Below, piece after piece: positions 28,140 through 36,700 of a DNA stretch of 64,000 nucleotides. Location: assembly GCF_900113035.1 (NCBI RefSeq), contig NZ_FONX01000008.1, positions 124,001-188,000 on the forward strand, read 5' to 3'. A program made the position numbers and the translations under genes. The notes beneath the pieces are model-generated. The model did no database searches. It was not told where the DNA came from and saw only the letters and a list, made by a program, of their open reading frames with translations. This stretch comes from Paracidovorax wautersii. Its GTDB lineage: Bacteria; Pseudomonadota; Gammaproteobacteria; Burkholderiales; Burkholderiaceae_C. Position 1 is the first letter of the stretch. The number at the start of each line of letters is the position of its first letter.

Positions 28140-29672
28140 ATGCGCGCCATGCCTGCTGCCGCCCCTACCCGCGACCTGACCCGCGGCCCCATCGCCACCA
28201 CCCTGCTGATCTTCGCCCTGCCCATCCTGGCGGGCAACGTGCTGCAGTCGCTCAACGGCTCGGTCAATGCGGTCTGGGTGGGCCGCTACCTGGGCGAGGC
28301 GGCGCTCACCGCCACGGCGAACGCCAACAACATCCTGTTCCTGCTGATCGGCGCGGTGTTCGGCGTGGGCATGGCGGCCACCATCCTGGTGGCGCAGGCC
28401 ATGGGCGCGCACAACCCGCAGCAGGCGCGCCGCGTGATCGGCACCAGCGCCACCTTCTTCGGCGGCACATCCGTGCTGATCGCGGCGGCCGGCCCGCCGC
28501 TCTCGCGCGAGATCCTGGGCTGGATGGGCACGCCCGCCGCCGCGCTGCCGCTGGCCGAGACCTATCTGCGCACACTCTTTCTCGCCATTCCGCTGCTCTA
28601 CCTGTTCGCCTTCATCTCGGCCGTGCTGCGCGGCGCGGGCGACACGCGCACGCCCTTCGTCTTCCTGCTGCTGGTGGTGGTGCTGGACACGGCGCTGAAC
28701 CCGCTGCTCATCTTCGGCTGGGGGCCAGTGCCGCCGCTGGGCATCGCGGGCTCGGCCCTGGCCACGCTGGTGGCCAACGCGATCAGCTTCGCGGCGCTGC
28801 TGGGCTGGCTGCGCTGGCGCCGGCACCCGCTCTGGATCGGCCGCGCCGACTGGCGCCTGTTCGTGCCCGACGGCGCCATCCTGCGCGCGCTCATCCTCAA
28901 GGGCCTGCCCATGGGTGCGCAGATGGTGATGATCTCCACCGCCATGCTCATGCTGATGGGCCTGGTCAACGCCCAGGGCGTGGCCACCGCGTCCGCCTAC
29001 GGCGCCGCGCTGCAGCTCTGGACCTACGTGCAGATGCCGGCCATGGCGATCGGCGCGGCCTGCTCGTCCATGGCCGCGCAGAACGTGGGCGCCGGGCAAT
29101 GGAGCCGGGTGGACGGCGTGGCCCGCAGCGGCACGCTCTTCAACTTCGTGCTGACCGGCGCGCTGATCGTGCCGCTGGTGCTGCTGGACCGCACGGTGCT
29201 GTCGCTCTTCCTGCCCGCCGGCAGCGCGGCGCTGGAGACGGCACGGCACCTCAACCACATCGCCGTGGGCTCGTTCCTCTTCTTCGGCGTGACCTTCGTG
29301 CTCTCGGGCGTGGTGCGTTCCACCGGCGCGGTGGTGCCGCCGCTCATCATCCTGGGCCTGGCGCTCTGGGGCATCCGCCTGCCCATCGCCTACGGCCTGC
29401 AGCCCTGGCTGGGCGCGGACGCGATCTGGTGGAGCTTTCCGGCCAGCGCGCTCAGCGCCATGCTGATGTCGATCGCCTACTACCGCTGGGGCCGCTGGCG
29501 CCAGGCCCGCATGCTGGCGCCGGACGATGCCCCGCCGGTGGGCACCCCGGCCGAGGTGGCCGCGCTGCCGCCGTCGCCGGTGTGCGCGCATGCGCAGCCT
29601 GCGGCACCGGCCGGCCAGGGCCGGGCAGCGCCCATGCCGTCGCCACGGCCGGGCCAGCACCGCGCGGCCTGA
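28140..29672 (+). CDS. MATE-family multidrug efflux transporter
   Basis: A 510-residue inner-membrane antiporter with about 12 hydrophobic segments in two homologous halves; the family exports cationic drugs or metabolites using Na+ or H+. Typical stretches are LPILAGNVLQSLNGSVNAVW, VGRYLGEAALTATANANNIL, ISAVLRGAGDTRTPFVFLLL and MPAMAIGAACSSMAAQNVGA. The last 50 residues form an Ala/Pro-rich soluble tail that family members usually lack. An in-frame ATG three codons downstream (28149) is an alternative start. Follows the reductase gene on the same strand. Confidence 0.92.
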   Translation: MRAMPAAAPTRDLTRGPIATTLLIFALPILAGNVLQSLNGSVNAVWVGRYLGEAALTATANANNILFLLIGAVFGVGMAATILVAQAMGAHNPQQARRVIGTSATFFGGTSVLIAAAGPPLSREILGWMGTPAAALPLAETYLRTLFLAIPLLYLFAFISAVLRGAGDTRTPFVFLLLVVVLDTALNPLLIFGWGPVPPLGIAGSALATLVANAISFAALLGWLRWRRHPLWIGRADWRLFVPDGAILRALILKGLPMGAQMVMISTAMLMLMGLVNAQGVATASAYGAALQLWTYVQMPAMAIGAACSSMAAQNVGAGQWSRVDGVARSGTLFNFVLTGALIVPLVLLDRTVLSLFLPAGSAALETARHLNHIAVGSFLFFGVTFVLSGVVRSTGAVVPPLIILGLALWGIRLPIAYGLQPWLGADAIWWSFPASALSAMLMSIAYYRWGRWRQARMLAPDDAPPVGTPAEVAALPPSPVCAHAQPAAPAGQGRAAPMPSPRPGQHRAA

Positions 29673-30070
29673 CGCCCCCGGCCCGGGGCGGGCCGGCGTG
29701 GGGCCCGAAAGAGCGCACGAGCATGCATCCGGTGCATCCGGCGCGTCCGGCCCCTCTCCTTCCCTGACAACGCCATCGCAGTCCGCCGCAGCGGCTGCGG
29801 CGCGCAGCCCTGCCTGCGGCCCTGGGCGGCAAGCCCCGGCGAGCCCGCCGCCTCACTGCTCCAGCAATGGAATACCGATCCATGCGGTATGCAAATCGAC
29901 CCAGAATCGGCAAAAAAGTATCAGTTCGGACTTCGAAACGCAGTAGCCAGGCGCCTGATGCGCTTCCTATCATGACCCCAGCACAAACCAGGTCGGCACA
30001 CCGACGCACGGAGACAACCCGCCCGCAGGCCCCAGGCCTCGCAGGCGATCGAAGAATTGCACCGCCGAAG
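29673..30070. promoter_or_regulatory. Intergenic region before the ribitol-locus regulator
   Basis: No gene is supported here. The first 190 bases are GC-rich. From about 29865 the composition becomes more A+T-rich and includes the dyad ATACCG-N7-CGGTAT (29872-29890), then GGCAAAAAAGTATCAGTTCGGACTT broken by no clear hairpin. This is the likely promoter and operator region of the AraC gene. An upstream ATG at 29972 could also start that gene. Confidence 0.4.
29872..29890. promoter_or_regulatory. Inverted repeat, possible operator for the AraC regulator
   Basis: A perfect dyad of six-base arms, ATACCG and CGGTAT, spaced seven bases (center-to-center 13), located about 180 bases before the AraC start at 30071. 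Nothing else in the sequence links it to a particular protein. Confidence 0.35.
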
Positions 30071-30955
30071 ATGCAACCAGACCTCGAACTCGTACAGATA
30101 GGGCGCACGCAGTCCTTCAAGGCGTGGGAGCACGGCTATCCGTTCCGCACGGTGCGCTGGCATTTCCACCCCGAATACGAGCTGCATCACGTGGTGGCCA
30201 CGGCGGGCCGCTGCTTCGTGGGCGACTTCGTCGGGGAGTTCACGCCCGGGCACCTGGTGCTGACCGGGCCCAACCTGCCCCACAACTGGGTCAGCGACAT
30301 CCCCGACGAAACCTCGGTGCCCCTGCGCAGCCGCGTGCTGCAGTTCGACGAGCGCTTCATCTCCGACGCCGCGCAGCTGTTTCCCGAGCTGTCGTCCTTC
30401 CAGCCGATGCTGGAGCTGAGCCGGCGCGGCGTGCTGTTCCCGGCCGCGACGGCGGCGGAGGTGGGGCCGCTGATCGCCGAACTGGTGGGCGCCACCCACA
30501 TCCGCCGGATCGAGCTCTTCATCTCCATCGTCGGCGCGCTGAGCCGCGCGCGCAGCCCGCAGGTGATGAGCAGCGACTCCTACCACCCCGACCCGTCCGG
30601 CTTCATGGCGACGGGCATCAACGAGGCGCTCGACTACATCCGCCATCACCTGACCGAGCCCTTCGACGAAAAGCAGCTGTCCGCCATCTCCCAGCTCAGC
30701 CCCAGCGCGTTCTCGCGCAGCTTCCGGCGCCACACCGGCATGGCCCTGAGCCGCTACGTGAACCGGCTGCGCATCAACCTGGCGGCGCAGCTGCTGATGA
30801 GCGGGGAGCACGCCTCCGTGACCGACATCTGCTTCGCCTCGGGCTTTCGGAACATCTCGAACTTCAACCGCCAGTTCCTGCGGCAAAAGGGCGTTCCGCC
30901 CTCGCGCTTCAGGGACTTTCTGATGGAGAACTCCGGCACGGCACACGCCGACTGA
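30071..30955 (+). CDS. AraC-family regulator, probable activator of the ribitol operon
   Basis: A 294-residue regulator with an N-terminal cupin-type sugar-sensing domain (WHFHPEYELHHVVATAGRCF, then FTPGHLVLTGPNLPHNWVSD) and a C-terminal double helix-turn-helix (LSAISQLSPSAFSRSFRRHT and ICFASGFRNISNFNRQFLRQ). It lies 81 bases upstream of the sugar-binding protein gene on the same strand, so it probably responds to ribitol or a related pentitol. The ATG at 30071 is chosen because the upstream open frame is unlike family members; a start at 29972 cannot be excluded. Confidence 0.85.
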   Translation: MQPDLELVQIGRTQSFKAWEHGYPFRTVRWHFHPEYELHHVVATAGRCFVGDFVGEFTPGHLVLTGPNLPHNWVSDIPDETSVPLRSRVLQFDERFISDAAQLFPELSSFQPMLELSRRGVLFPAATAAEVGPLIAELVGATHIRRIELFISIVGALSRARSPQVMSSDSYHPDPSGFMATGINEALDYIRHHLTEPFDEKQLSAISQLSPSAFSRSFRRHTGMALSRYVNRLRINLAAQLLMSGEHASVTDICFASGFRNISNFNRQFLRQKGVPPSRFRDFLMENSGTAHAD

Positions 30956-31036
30956 CCGCGCAGAACCGCAGCACCGCCCCCGCAGACAGGCCCACACCTC
31001 AGGGCCGATCCGATTTCAACCACAGGAGACAACGCC

Positions 31037-32104
31037 ATGACCGCCCATTCCCACAAAACGCTCGCCGCAGCCGGCCTGCTGGCCGCCGGACTCGCCGCTG
31101 CAGCCCTGCCCGCCGCGGCAGCGGCGCCCGCCGGAACCGTCGCCTTCCTGATGCCGGACCAGGCATCGACCCGCTACGAGCAGCACGACTTCCCAGGCTT
31201 CAAGGCCGAGATGTCCAAGCTCTGCGCGGCCTGCAAGGTGCTCTACCAGAACGCCAACGGCGACGTGGCCCAGCAGCAGCAGCAATTCAATTCGGTGATG
31301 GCACAGGGCGCCAAGGTCATCGTGCTCGACCCGGTGGATTCCACCTCCGCCGCCTCGCTGGTCAAGCTGGCCCAGAGCAAGGGCGTCAAGGTGATCGCGT
31401 ATGACCGCCCGGTGCCCTCCACCCCGGCCGACTACTACGTGTCGTTCGACAACGAGGGCATCGGCAAGGCCATCGCCCAGTCGCTGGTGCAGCACCTGAA
31501 GGAGAACAAGGTGCCGACCGACGCGGGCGGCCTGCTGCAGGTCAACGGCTCGCCCACCGACGCCGCCGCGGGCCTGATCAAGAACGGCATCCACGCCGGC
31601 CTGAAGGACAGCGGCTACAAGACGCTGGCCGAGTTCGACACGCCCGAGTGGGCGCCGCCCAAGGCGCAGCAGTGGGTCAGCGGGCAGGTCACGCGCTTCC
31701 GCTCGCAGATCGTCGGCGTGGTGGCCGCCAACGACGGCACGGCCGGCGGCGCCATCGCGGCGTTCAAGGCCGCGGGCGTCAACCCCGTCCCGCCGGTGTC
31801 GGGCAACGACGCCACGCTCGCCGCGCTGCAGCTGATCATCTCGGGCGACCAGTACAACACCATCTCCAAGCCCAGCGAGATCGTGGCCGCCGCCGCCGCC
31901 CGCGTCGCCGTGGACTTCCTCTCGGACACCACGCCGGCCGCCCCGGTCAAGCTCTACAACACGCCTTCGCAGCTCTTCACGCCGGCCGTGGTCACCGCGA
32001 AGAACCTCAAGGCCGAGATCATCGACAAGAAGATCGCCACCGCCAAGGAACTCTGCACGGGCCGCTACGTGGACGGCTGCAAGAAGCTCGGCATCGCTCC
32101 CTGA
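31037..32104 (+). CDS. Periplasmic sugar/polyol-binding protein of an ABC transporter
   Basis: A 355-residue ribose/xylose-binding-type protein. A Sec signal peptide ends near AAAAAPAG; the mature part starts VAFLMPDQASTRYEQHDFPG, close to XylF-type proteins, with NANGDVAQQQQQFNSVMAQG, LDPVDSTSAASLV, GVKVIAYDRPV and GVVAANDGTAGGAIAAFKAA in the ligand hinge and cleft. Good AGGAGA ribosome-binding site. It is the first gene of an operon ending with ribitol dehydrogenase and ribulokinase, so ribitol (or another pentitol) is the likely ligand. Confidence 0.92.
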   Translation: MTAHSHKTLAAAGLLAAGLAAAALPAAAAAPAGTVAFLMPDQASTRYEQHDFPGFKAEMSKLCAACKVLYQNANGDVAQQQQQFNSVMAQGAKVIVLDPVDSTSAASLVKLAQSKGVKVIAYDRPVPSTPADYYVSFDNEGIGKAIAQSLVQHLKENKVPTDAGGLLQVNGSPTDAAAGLIKNGIHAGLKDSGYKTLAEFDTPEWAPPKAQQWVSGQVTRFRSQIVGVVAANDGTAGGAIAAFKAAGVNPVPPVSGNDATLAALQLIISGDQYNTISKPSEIVAAAAARVAVDFLSDTTPAAPVKLYNTPSQLFTPAVVTAKNLKAEIIDKKIATAKELCTGRYVDGCKKLGIAP

Positions 32105-32115
32105 TCGACGGATAG

Positions 32116-32949
32116 ATGGACAGCGTGATGAAGAGCCCCTCTACCCCACGGCGCGCCCTCGGCGAGCCGGTGCTGAGCCTGCGCAAGATCTGCAAGCGCT
32201 TCGGCGCGGTGTCCGCGCTGACGGACATCGACCTCGACGTGCATGCGGGCGAAGTGGTCGCCCTCGTGGGCGACAACGGCGCCGGCAAGTCCACCCTGGT
32301 CAAGGTGCTGGCGGGCGTGCATCAGCCCACCTCCGGCAGCATCCATTTCGCGGGCCAGCCGGTCACGCTCGACAGCCCCGCCAAGGCGCTGGACCTGGGC
32401 ATCGCCACGGTGTTCCAGGATCTGGCCCTGTGCGAGAACCTCGACGTGGTCGCCAACATCTACCTCGGGCGCGAGAAGAGCCCGTGGAGCCTCGACGAGG
32501 TCTCGATGGAGGTCAAGGCCTGGACGCTGCTCAACGAGCTGTCGGCCCGCATCCCCGACGTCCGCGACGTGGTGGCCTCGCTCTCGGGCGGCCAGCGCCA
32601 GACGGTGGCCATCGCGCGCTCGCTGCTGCTCGACCCGCGCCTGATCATGCTCGACGAGCCCACGGCCGCCCTCGGCGTCGCGCAGACCGCCGAGGTGCTG
32701 AACCTCATCGAGCGGGTGCGCGACCGGGGCCACGCGGTGATCATGATCAGCCACAACATGGAAGACGTGCGCGCCGTGGCCGACCGCATCGTGGTGCTGC
32801 GCCTGGGCCGCAACAACGGGGTGTTCTACCCCGACTCCTCCAACCAGGAACTCGTTGCCGCCATCACGGGCGCCACCGAAAACGCCGTTTCGCGCCGCGC
32901 GAGCCGCGGCCAGGACAACACCGTGGCGCAGAGCCAGGAGACAGCATGA
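32116..32949 (+). CDS. Sugar ABC transporter ATP-binding protein
   Basis: A 277-residue ATPase with Walker A GDNGAGKSTLVK, the Q loop TVFQDLALC, the signature LSGGQRQTVAIARSLLLD, Walker B LIMLDEPTAALG and H loop IMISHNME. It has a single nucleotide-binding domain (FrcA type), unlike the tandem-domain XylG/RbsA ATPases, so it must work as a homodimer. Gap of 11 bases from the binding-protein gene, and its stop overlaps the permease ATG by four bases, so translation is coupled. Confidence 0.93.
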   Translation: MDSVMKSPSTPRRALGEPVLSLRKICKRFGAVSALTDIDLDVHAGEVVALVGDNGAGKSTLVKVLAGVHQPTSGSIHFAGQPVTLDSPAKALDLGIATVFQDLALCENLDVVANIYLGREKSPWSLDEVSMEVKAWTLLNELSARIPDVRDVVASLSGGQRQTVAIARSLLLDPRLIMLDEPTAALGVAQTAEVLNLIERVRDRGHAVIMISHNMEDVRAVADRIVVLRLGRNNGVFYPDSSNQELVAAITGATENAVSRRASRGQDNTVAQSQETA

Positions 32950-34217
32950 GCCCCCAATCCCCATCCACCGCGCCGGCAGCGGTGCCGGCGCCCACGCTGC
33001 TCGACCGCAGCGACGTGCGCGTGCAGCATGCGGACGGCCTCGGCGCCTCGGTATCGGCCTTCTTCCAGCGCGTGCGCTCGGGCGACCTCGGCTCGCTGCC
33101 GGTCATCGTCGGGCTGCTCATCATCTGGACGGTGTTCGCCCTGCTGAACCCGGTGTTCCTGTCGGCCGACAACCTGGTCAACCTGCTGTTCGACTGCTCC
33201 ACCACCGGCGTCATCGCGCTCGGCATCGTCTGCGTGCTGATGGTCGGGCAGATCGACCTGTCGGTGGGCTCGATCAGCGGTTTCTCGTCCGCGCTGGTCG
33301 GCACGCTCTGGGTGACCCAGGGCTGGCCGCTGCCGGCGGCCGTGGCCGCGGCGCTGGCCGCGGGCGGGCTGATCGGCGCGCTCTACGCGCTGCTGTTCAA
33401 CCGCTTCGGCATGCCGAGCTTCGTGGCGACCCTGGCCGGCCTGCTGGCCATCCTCGGCCTCCAGCTCTACCTGCTGGGCACCAGCGGCTCGATCAACCTG
33501 CCGTACGGCTCGGAGATGGTCGATTTCGGGCAGCTGCTGGTGATCCCGCCGGCGCTCTCCCACGTGCTGGCGCTGCTGCCCGGCACCGCGATGCTGGTGC
33601 TGGGCCTGCGCACGCGCGCCCGCCGGCAGGCGGTGCGGCTGTCGGCGCCCTCCGTGGCCGGGCTGGTGGCGCGTGCTGCCATCGCCACCGTGCTGCTGCA
33701 GGCGGCTGTGGCCTATCTGCACCAGGCACGGGGCGTGCCATGGATGTTCGGCCTGTTCCTGGCTCTGGCGGTCGCCATGGACTACGCGCTGCGCCGCACC
33801 TGGTGGGGCCGGGCGATGCAGGCCGTCGGCGGCAACCGCGAAGCGGCGCGCCGCGCGGGCATCAACGTGCGGGCCATCTTCGCCAGCGCCTTCGTGCTGT
33901 GCGCCAGCCTGGCGGCGCTCGGCGGCATCCTCAGCGCGGCGCGGCTGGCTTCGGCCAGCCAGCAGGCCGGCACGGGCGACGTCAACCTGAACGCCATCGC
34001 CGCAGCGGTGATCGGCGGCACCAGCCTCTTCGGCGGCCGGGGCAGCGCCTATTCGGCGGTGCTCGGCATCATCGTGATCCAGTCGATCGCGAGTGGGCTG
34101 ACGCTGCTCAACCTGTCCTCGTCCCTGCGTTTCATGATCACCGGCGCCGTGCTGGCGATCGCAGTGATCGTCGATTCCCTGGCACGCCAGTCGCGCGTGT
34201 CCCATGGCCGCGCCTGA
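32946..34217 (+). CDS. Sugar ABC transporter permease (XylH/RbsC family)
   Basis: A 423-residue inner-membrane permease with about ten hydrophobic segments. Family landmarks are VNLLFDCSTTGVIALGIVCV, MVGQIDLSVGSISGFSSALV, VGGNREAARRAGINVRAIFA and AAVIGGTSLFGGRGSAYSAV. It forms the membrane pore for the binding protein and ATPase encoded upstream. The N-terminal 60 residues before the first helix are longer than in XylH and probably cytoplasmic. The gene overlaps the ATPase gene by four bases and is followed after 33 bases by ribitol dehydrogenase. Confidence 0.92.
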   Translation: MSPQSPSTAPAAVPAPTLLDRSDVRVQHADGLGASVSAFFQRVRSGDLGSLPVIVGLLIIWTVFALLNPVFLSADNLVNLLFDCSTTGVIALGIVCVLMVGQIDLSVGSISGFSSALVGTLWVTQGWPLPAAVAAALAAGGLIGALYALLFNRFGMPSFVATLAGLLAILGLQLYLLGTSGSINLPYGSEMVDFGQLLVIPPALSHVLALLPGTAMLVLGLRTRARRQAVRLSAPSVAGLVARAAIATVLLQAAVAYLHQARGVPWMFGLFLALAVAMDYALRRTWWGRAMQAVGGNREAARRAGINVRAIFASAFVLCASLAALGGILSAARLASASQQAGTGDVNLNAIAAAVIGGTSLFGGRGSAYSAVLGIIVIQSIASGLTLLNLSSSLRFMITGAVLAIAVIVDSLARQSRVSHGRA

Positions 34218-34250
34218 TGCGCCGCCTCCCCCCTTCTGGAGACTGAATTG

Positions 34251-34982
34251 ATGACGACGGAATCACTCAAGGGCCGCGTGGCGGCCGTCACCGGCGCGGC
34301 GTCGGGCATCGGCCTGGCCTGCGCGAGCGCGATGCTCGCAGCGGGCGCCACGGTCGTGCTGATCGACCGGGACGCGACCAAACTGCAGCAGATCTGCGCC
34401 GAGCTGGGCCCGCGCGCCCTGGCCCTGCAGCTGGACCTGCTGAAGCCGCAGGAGAACTCGGCGATGCTGGAAAAGATCCTGGCGCTGGCCGGGGGCCTGG
34501 ACATCTTCCACGCCAACGCCGGCGCCTACGTGGGCGGCGACGTGACCGAAGGCGACCCCGACGCCTGGGATCGCATGCTGAACCTCAACATCAATGCGGC
34601 CTTCCGCTCGGTCCACGCCGTGCTGCCGCACCTGGTGGCGCAGAAGTCCGGCGACATCCTCTTCACGAGCTCCATCGCGGGCATCGTGCCGGTGGTGTGG
34701 GAGCCGATCTACACGGCATCCAAATTCGCCGTCCAGGCCTTCGTCCACACCACCCGCCGGCAGCTCGCCAAGCACGGCGTGCGCGTGGGTTCCGTGGCGC
34801 CCGGCCCGGTCGTGACCGCGCTGCTGGACGACTGGCCCAAGGCCAAGATGGACGAGGCCCTGGCCTCGGGCAGCCTGATGCAGGCGCAGGAAGTGGCCGA
34901 CTGCGTGATGTTCATGCTGACCCGCCCGCGCAACGTGACGGTGCGCGACATCGTCATCCTGCCGAACAACGTGGATCTGTGA
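34251..34982 (+). CDS. rbtD: Ribitol 2-dehydrogenase (SDR family)
   Basis: A 243-residue NAD-dependent enzyme oxidising ribitol to D-ribulose. Cofactor motif [13 protein letters not shown], catalytic Ser in [15 protein letters not shown] and Tyr/Lys in [14 protein letters not shown]. Stretches [34 protein letters not shown] and [16 protein letters not shown] match what I recall of Klebsiella ribitol dehydrogenase nearly throughout. The ATG at 34251 is used; a TTG one codon earlier is not needed. Its stop codon shares one base with the kinase start (TGATG). Confidence 0.9.
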   Translation: MTTESLKGRVAAVTGAASGIGLACASAMLAAGATVVLIDRDATKLQQICAELGPRALALQLDLLKPQENSAMLEKILALAGGLDIFHANAGAYVGGDVTEGDPDAWDRMLNLNINAAFRSVHAVLPHLVAQKSGDILFTSSIAGIVPVVWEPIYTASKFAVQAFVHTTRRQLAKHGVRVGSVAPGPVVTALLDDWPKAKMDEALASGSLMQAQEVADCVMFMLTRPRNVTVRDIVILPNNVDL

Positions 34983-36619
34983 TGGCCGCCGACACCCTCG
35001 CCAGGCCGCAGGCCTATGTCATCGGCGTGGACGTGGGCACGGGCAGCGCCCGCGCCGGCGTGTTCGACCTGGCCGGCCACATGCTGGCCACGGCCAAGCG
35101 CGACATCCAGCTCTTCCACGCGCCCGGCTCCATCGTCGAGCAGTCGAGCGACGAGATCTGGGCCGCGGTCTGCGCCTCGGTGCGCGACGCGATGCAGCAG
35201 GCCGGCATCGCGCCCGGCCAGGTGCGCGGCATAGGCTTCGATGCGACCTGCTCGCTGGTGGTGCTGGGCGAAGGCGGCCGGCCGCTGCCGGTGGGCCCCT
35301 CGGAAGACCCCGGGCGCAACATCATCGTGTGGATGGACCACCGCGCCGTGGAGCAGGCCGAGCGCATCAACGCCACCGGGCACGAGGTGCTGAAGTACGT
35401 GGGCGGCCGCATCTCGCCCGAGATGGAGACGCCCAAGCTGCTGTGGCTGCGCGAGCACCGTCCGCAGGTGTTCGACGCGGCCTGGCAGTTCATGGACCTG
35501 ACCGACTTCCTCACCTGGCGTGCGAGCGGCGACCTGGCCCGCTCCACCTGCACGGTCACCTGCAAGTGGACCTACCTGGCGCACGAGCAGCGCTGGGACG
35601 CGGACTACTTCCGCACCGTCGGGCTGGGCGTGCTGGCCGACGAGGATTTCGCGCGCATCGGCCGCAGCGTCGTGGCGCCCGGCACCGCGCTGGGCCAGGG
35701 GCTCACGCCTGCGGCGGCGGCCGAACTCGGCCTGCTGGCCGGCACGGCGGTGGCCACCGGCGTCATCGACGCGCATGCCGGCGGCATCGGCACCGTGGGC
35801 GCGGACGGAGACCCCTTCGCGGCGCTGGCCTATGTCTTCGGCACCTCGTCCTGCACCATGACCAGCACGCGCGAGCCGGTGTTCGTGCCCGGCGTCTGGG
35901 GGCCGTATTTCTCGGCGATGGTGCCGCAGACCTGGCTCAACGAGGGCGGCCAGTCGGCGGCGGGCGCCGCCATCGACCAGCTGCTCTCCATGCACCCGCT
36001 GGCCGCCGAAATGCAGGCCCAGGCGCAGGACGAGGCCCTGCCCGCGCGGCTGGCGCAGCTGGTCGCGCAGCGCACAGCCGACCTGTCGGACGCCGTGCTC
36101 CTGGCCGAAGGGCTGCACGTGGTGCCGGAATTCCTCGGCAATCGCGCGCCGCATGCCGACCCGCATGCCCGTGCGGCCATCCTGGGCCTGGGCATGGAGC
36201 GCGACATCGACAGCCTGCTGGCGATGTACGTCGCGGGCATCTGCGGCATCGCCTACGGGCTGCGGCAGATCATCGAGGTGCAGGCCCGGGCCGGCGCGCC
36301 CATCGACCGCATCATGATCAGCGGCGGCGCGGGCCGCCTGGCCCTGGTGCGGCAGCTGCTGGCGGACGGCACCGGCAAGCCGGTCGTGGCGACCGAGGCG
36401 GCCGAGCCGGTGCTGCTGGGCGCCGCGATGCTGGGCGGCGTGGCGGCGGGCGCCTTCGGCGACGTGGCGAGCACCATGGCGGGCATGTCCCGCTCCGGCG
36501 AGGTCTTCGAGCCCCGCTCCGGCGCGATCGCAGAGGTGCATGCCGCGCGCTTCAGCGCCTTCGGGCAGCTGCAGGAGCTGGCCGCGCGGCTGCGCGGGGC
36601 GGCGCACCGGCCTTCCTGA
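34982..36619 (+). CDS. rbtK: D-ribulokinase (FGGY family)
   Basis: A 545-residue sugar kinase that phosphorylates D-ribulose to D-ribulose 5-phosphate, feeding the pentose phosphate pathway. The N-terminal actin-like domain has IGVDVGTGSARAGVFDLAGH, the substrate region VWMDHRAVEQAERIN and GGRISPEMETPKLLWL, and the C-terminal domain FLGNRAPHADPHARAAILGL and MISGGAGRLALVRQLLADGT. Length and these motifs fit the FGGY ribulokinase (RbtK/YdcR-kinase) branch rather than xylulokinase. Start overlaps the dehydrogenase stop by one base, and the pairing of the two genes supports the substrate. Confidence 0.9.
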   Translation: MAADTLARPQAYVIGVDVGTGSARAGVFDLAGHMLATAKRDIQLFHAPGSIVEQSSDEIWAAVCASVRDAMQQAGIAPGQVRGIGFDATCSLVVLGEGGRPLPVGPSEDPGRNIIVWMDHRAVEQAERINATGHEVLKYVGGRISPEMETPKLLWLREHRPQVFDAAWQFMDLTDFLTWRASGDLARSTCTVTCKWTYLAHEQRWDADYFRTVGLGVLADEDFARIGRSVVAPGTALGQGLTPAAAAELGLLAGTAVATGVIDAHAGGIGTVGADGDPFAALAYVFGTSSCTMTSTREPVFVPGVWGPYFSAMVPQTWLNEGGQSAAGAAIDQLLSMHPLAAEMQAQAQDEALPARLAQLVAQRTADLSDAVLLAEGLHVVPEFLGNRAPHADPHARAAILGLGMERDIDSLLAMYVAGICGIAYGLRQIIEVQARAGAPIDRIMISGGAGRLALVRQLLADGTGKPVVATEAAEPVLLGAAMLGGVAAGAFGDVASTMAGMSRSGEVFEPRSGAIAEVHAARFSAFGQLQELAARLRGAAHRPS

Positions 36620-36700
36620 AGACGCTCGGCGATCTCCCCGGGGGATCGTCAGCGGTCTCCTGGAGCGCTCCCGAGGGGCGGCATCGCCCGGCCGCGCCCG

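Noticed and set aside
36630..36650. Hairpin GATCTCC...GGGGATC after the ribulokinase gene as a terminator
   Set aside because: The stem is short with a mismatch, and no T run follows on either strand.
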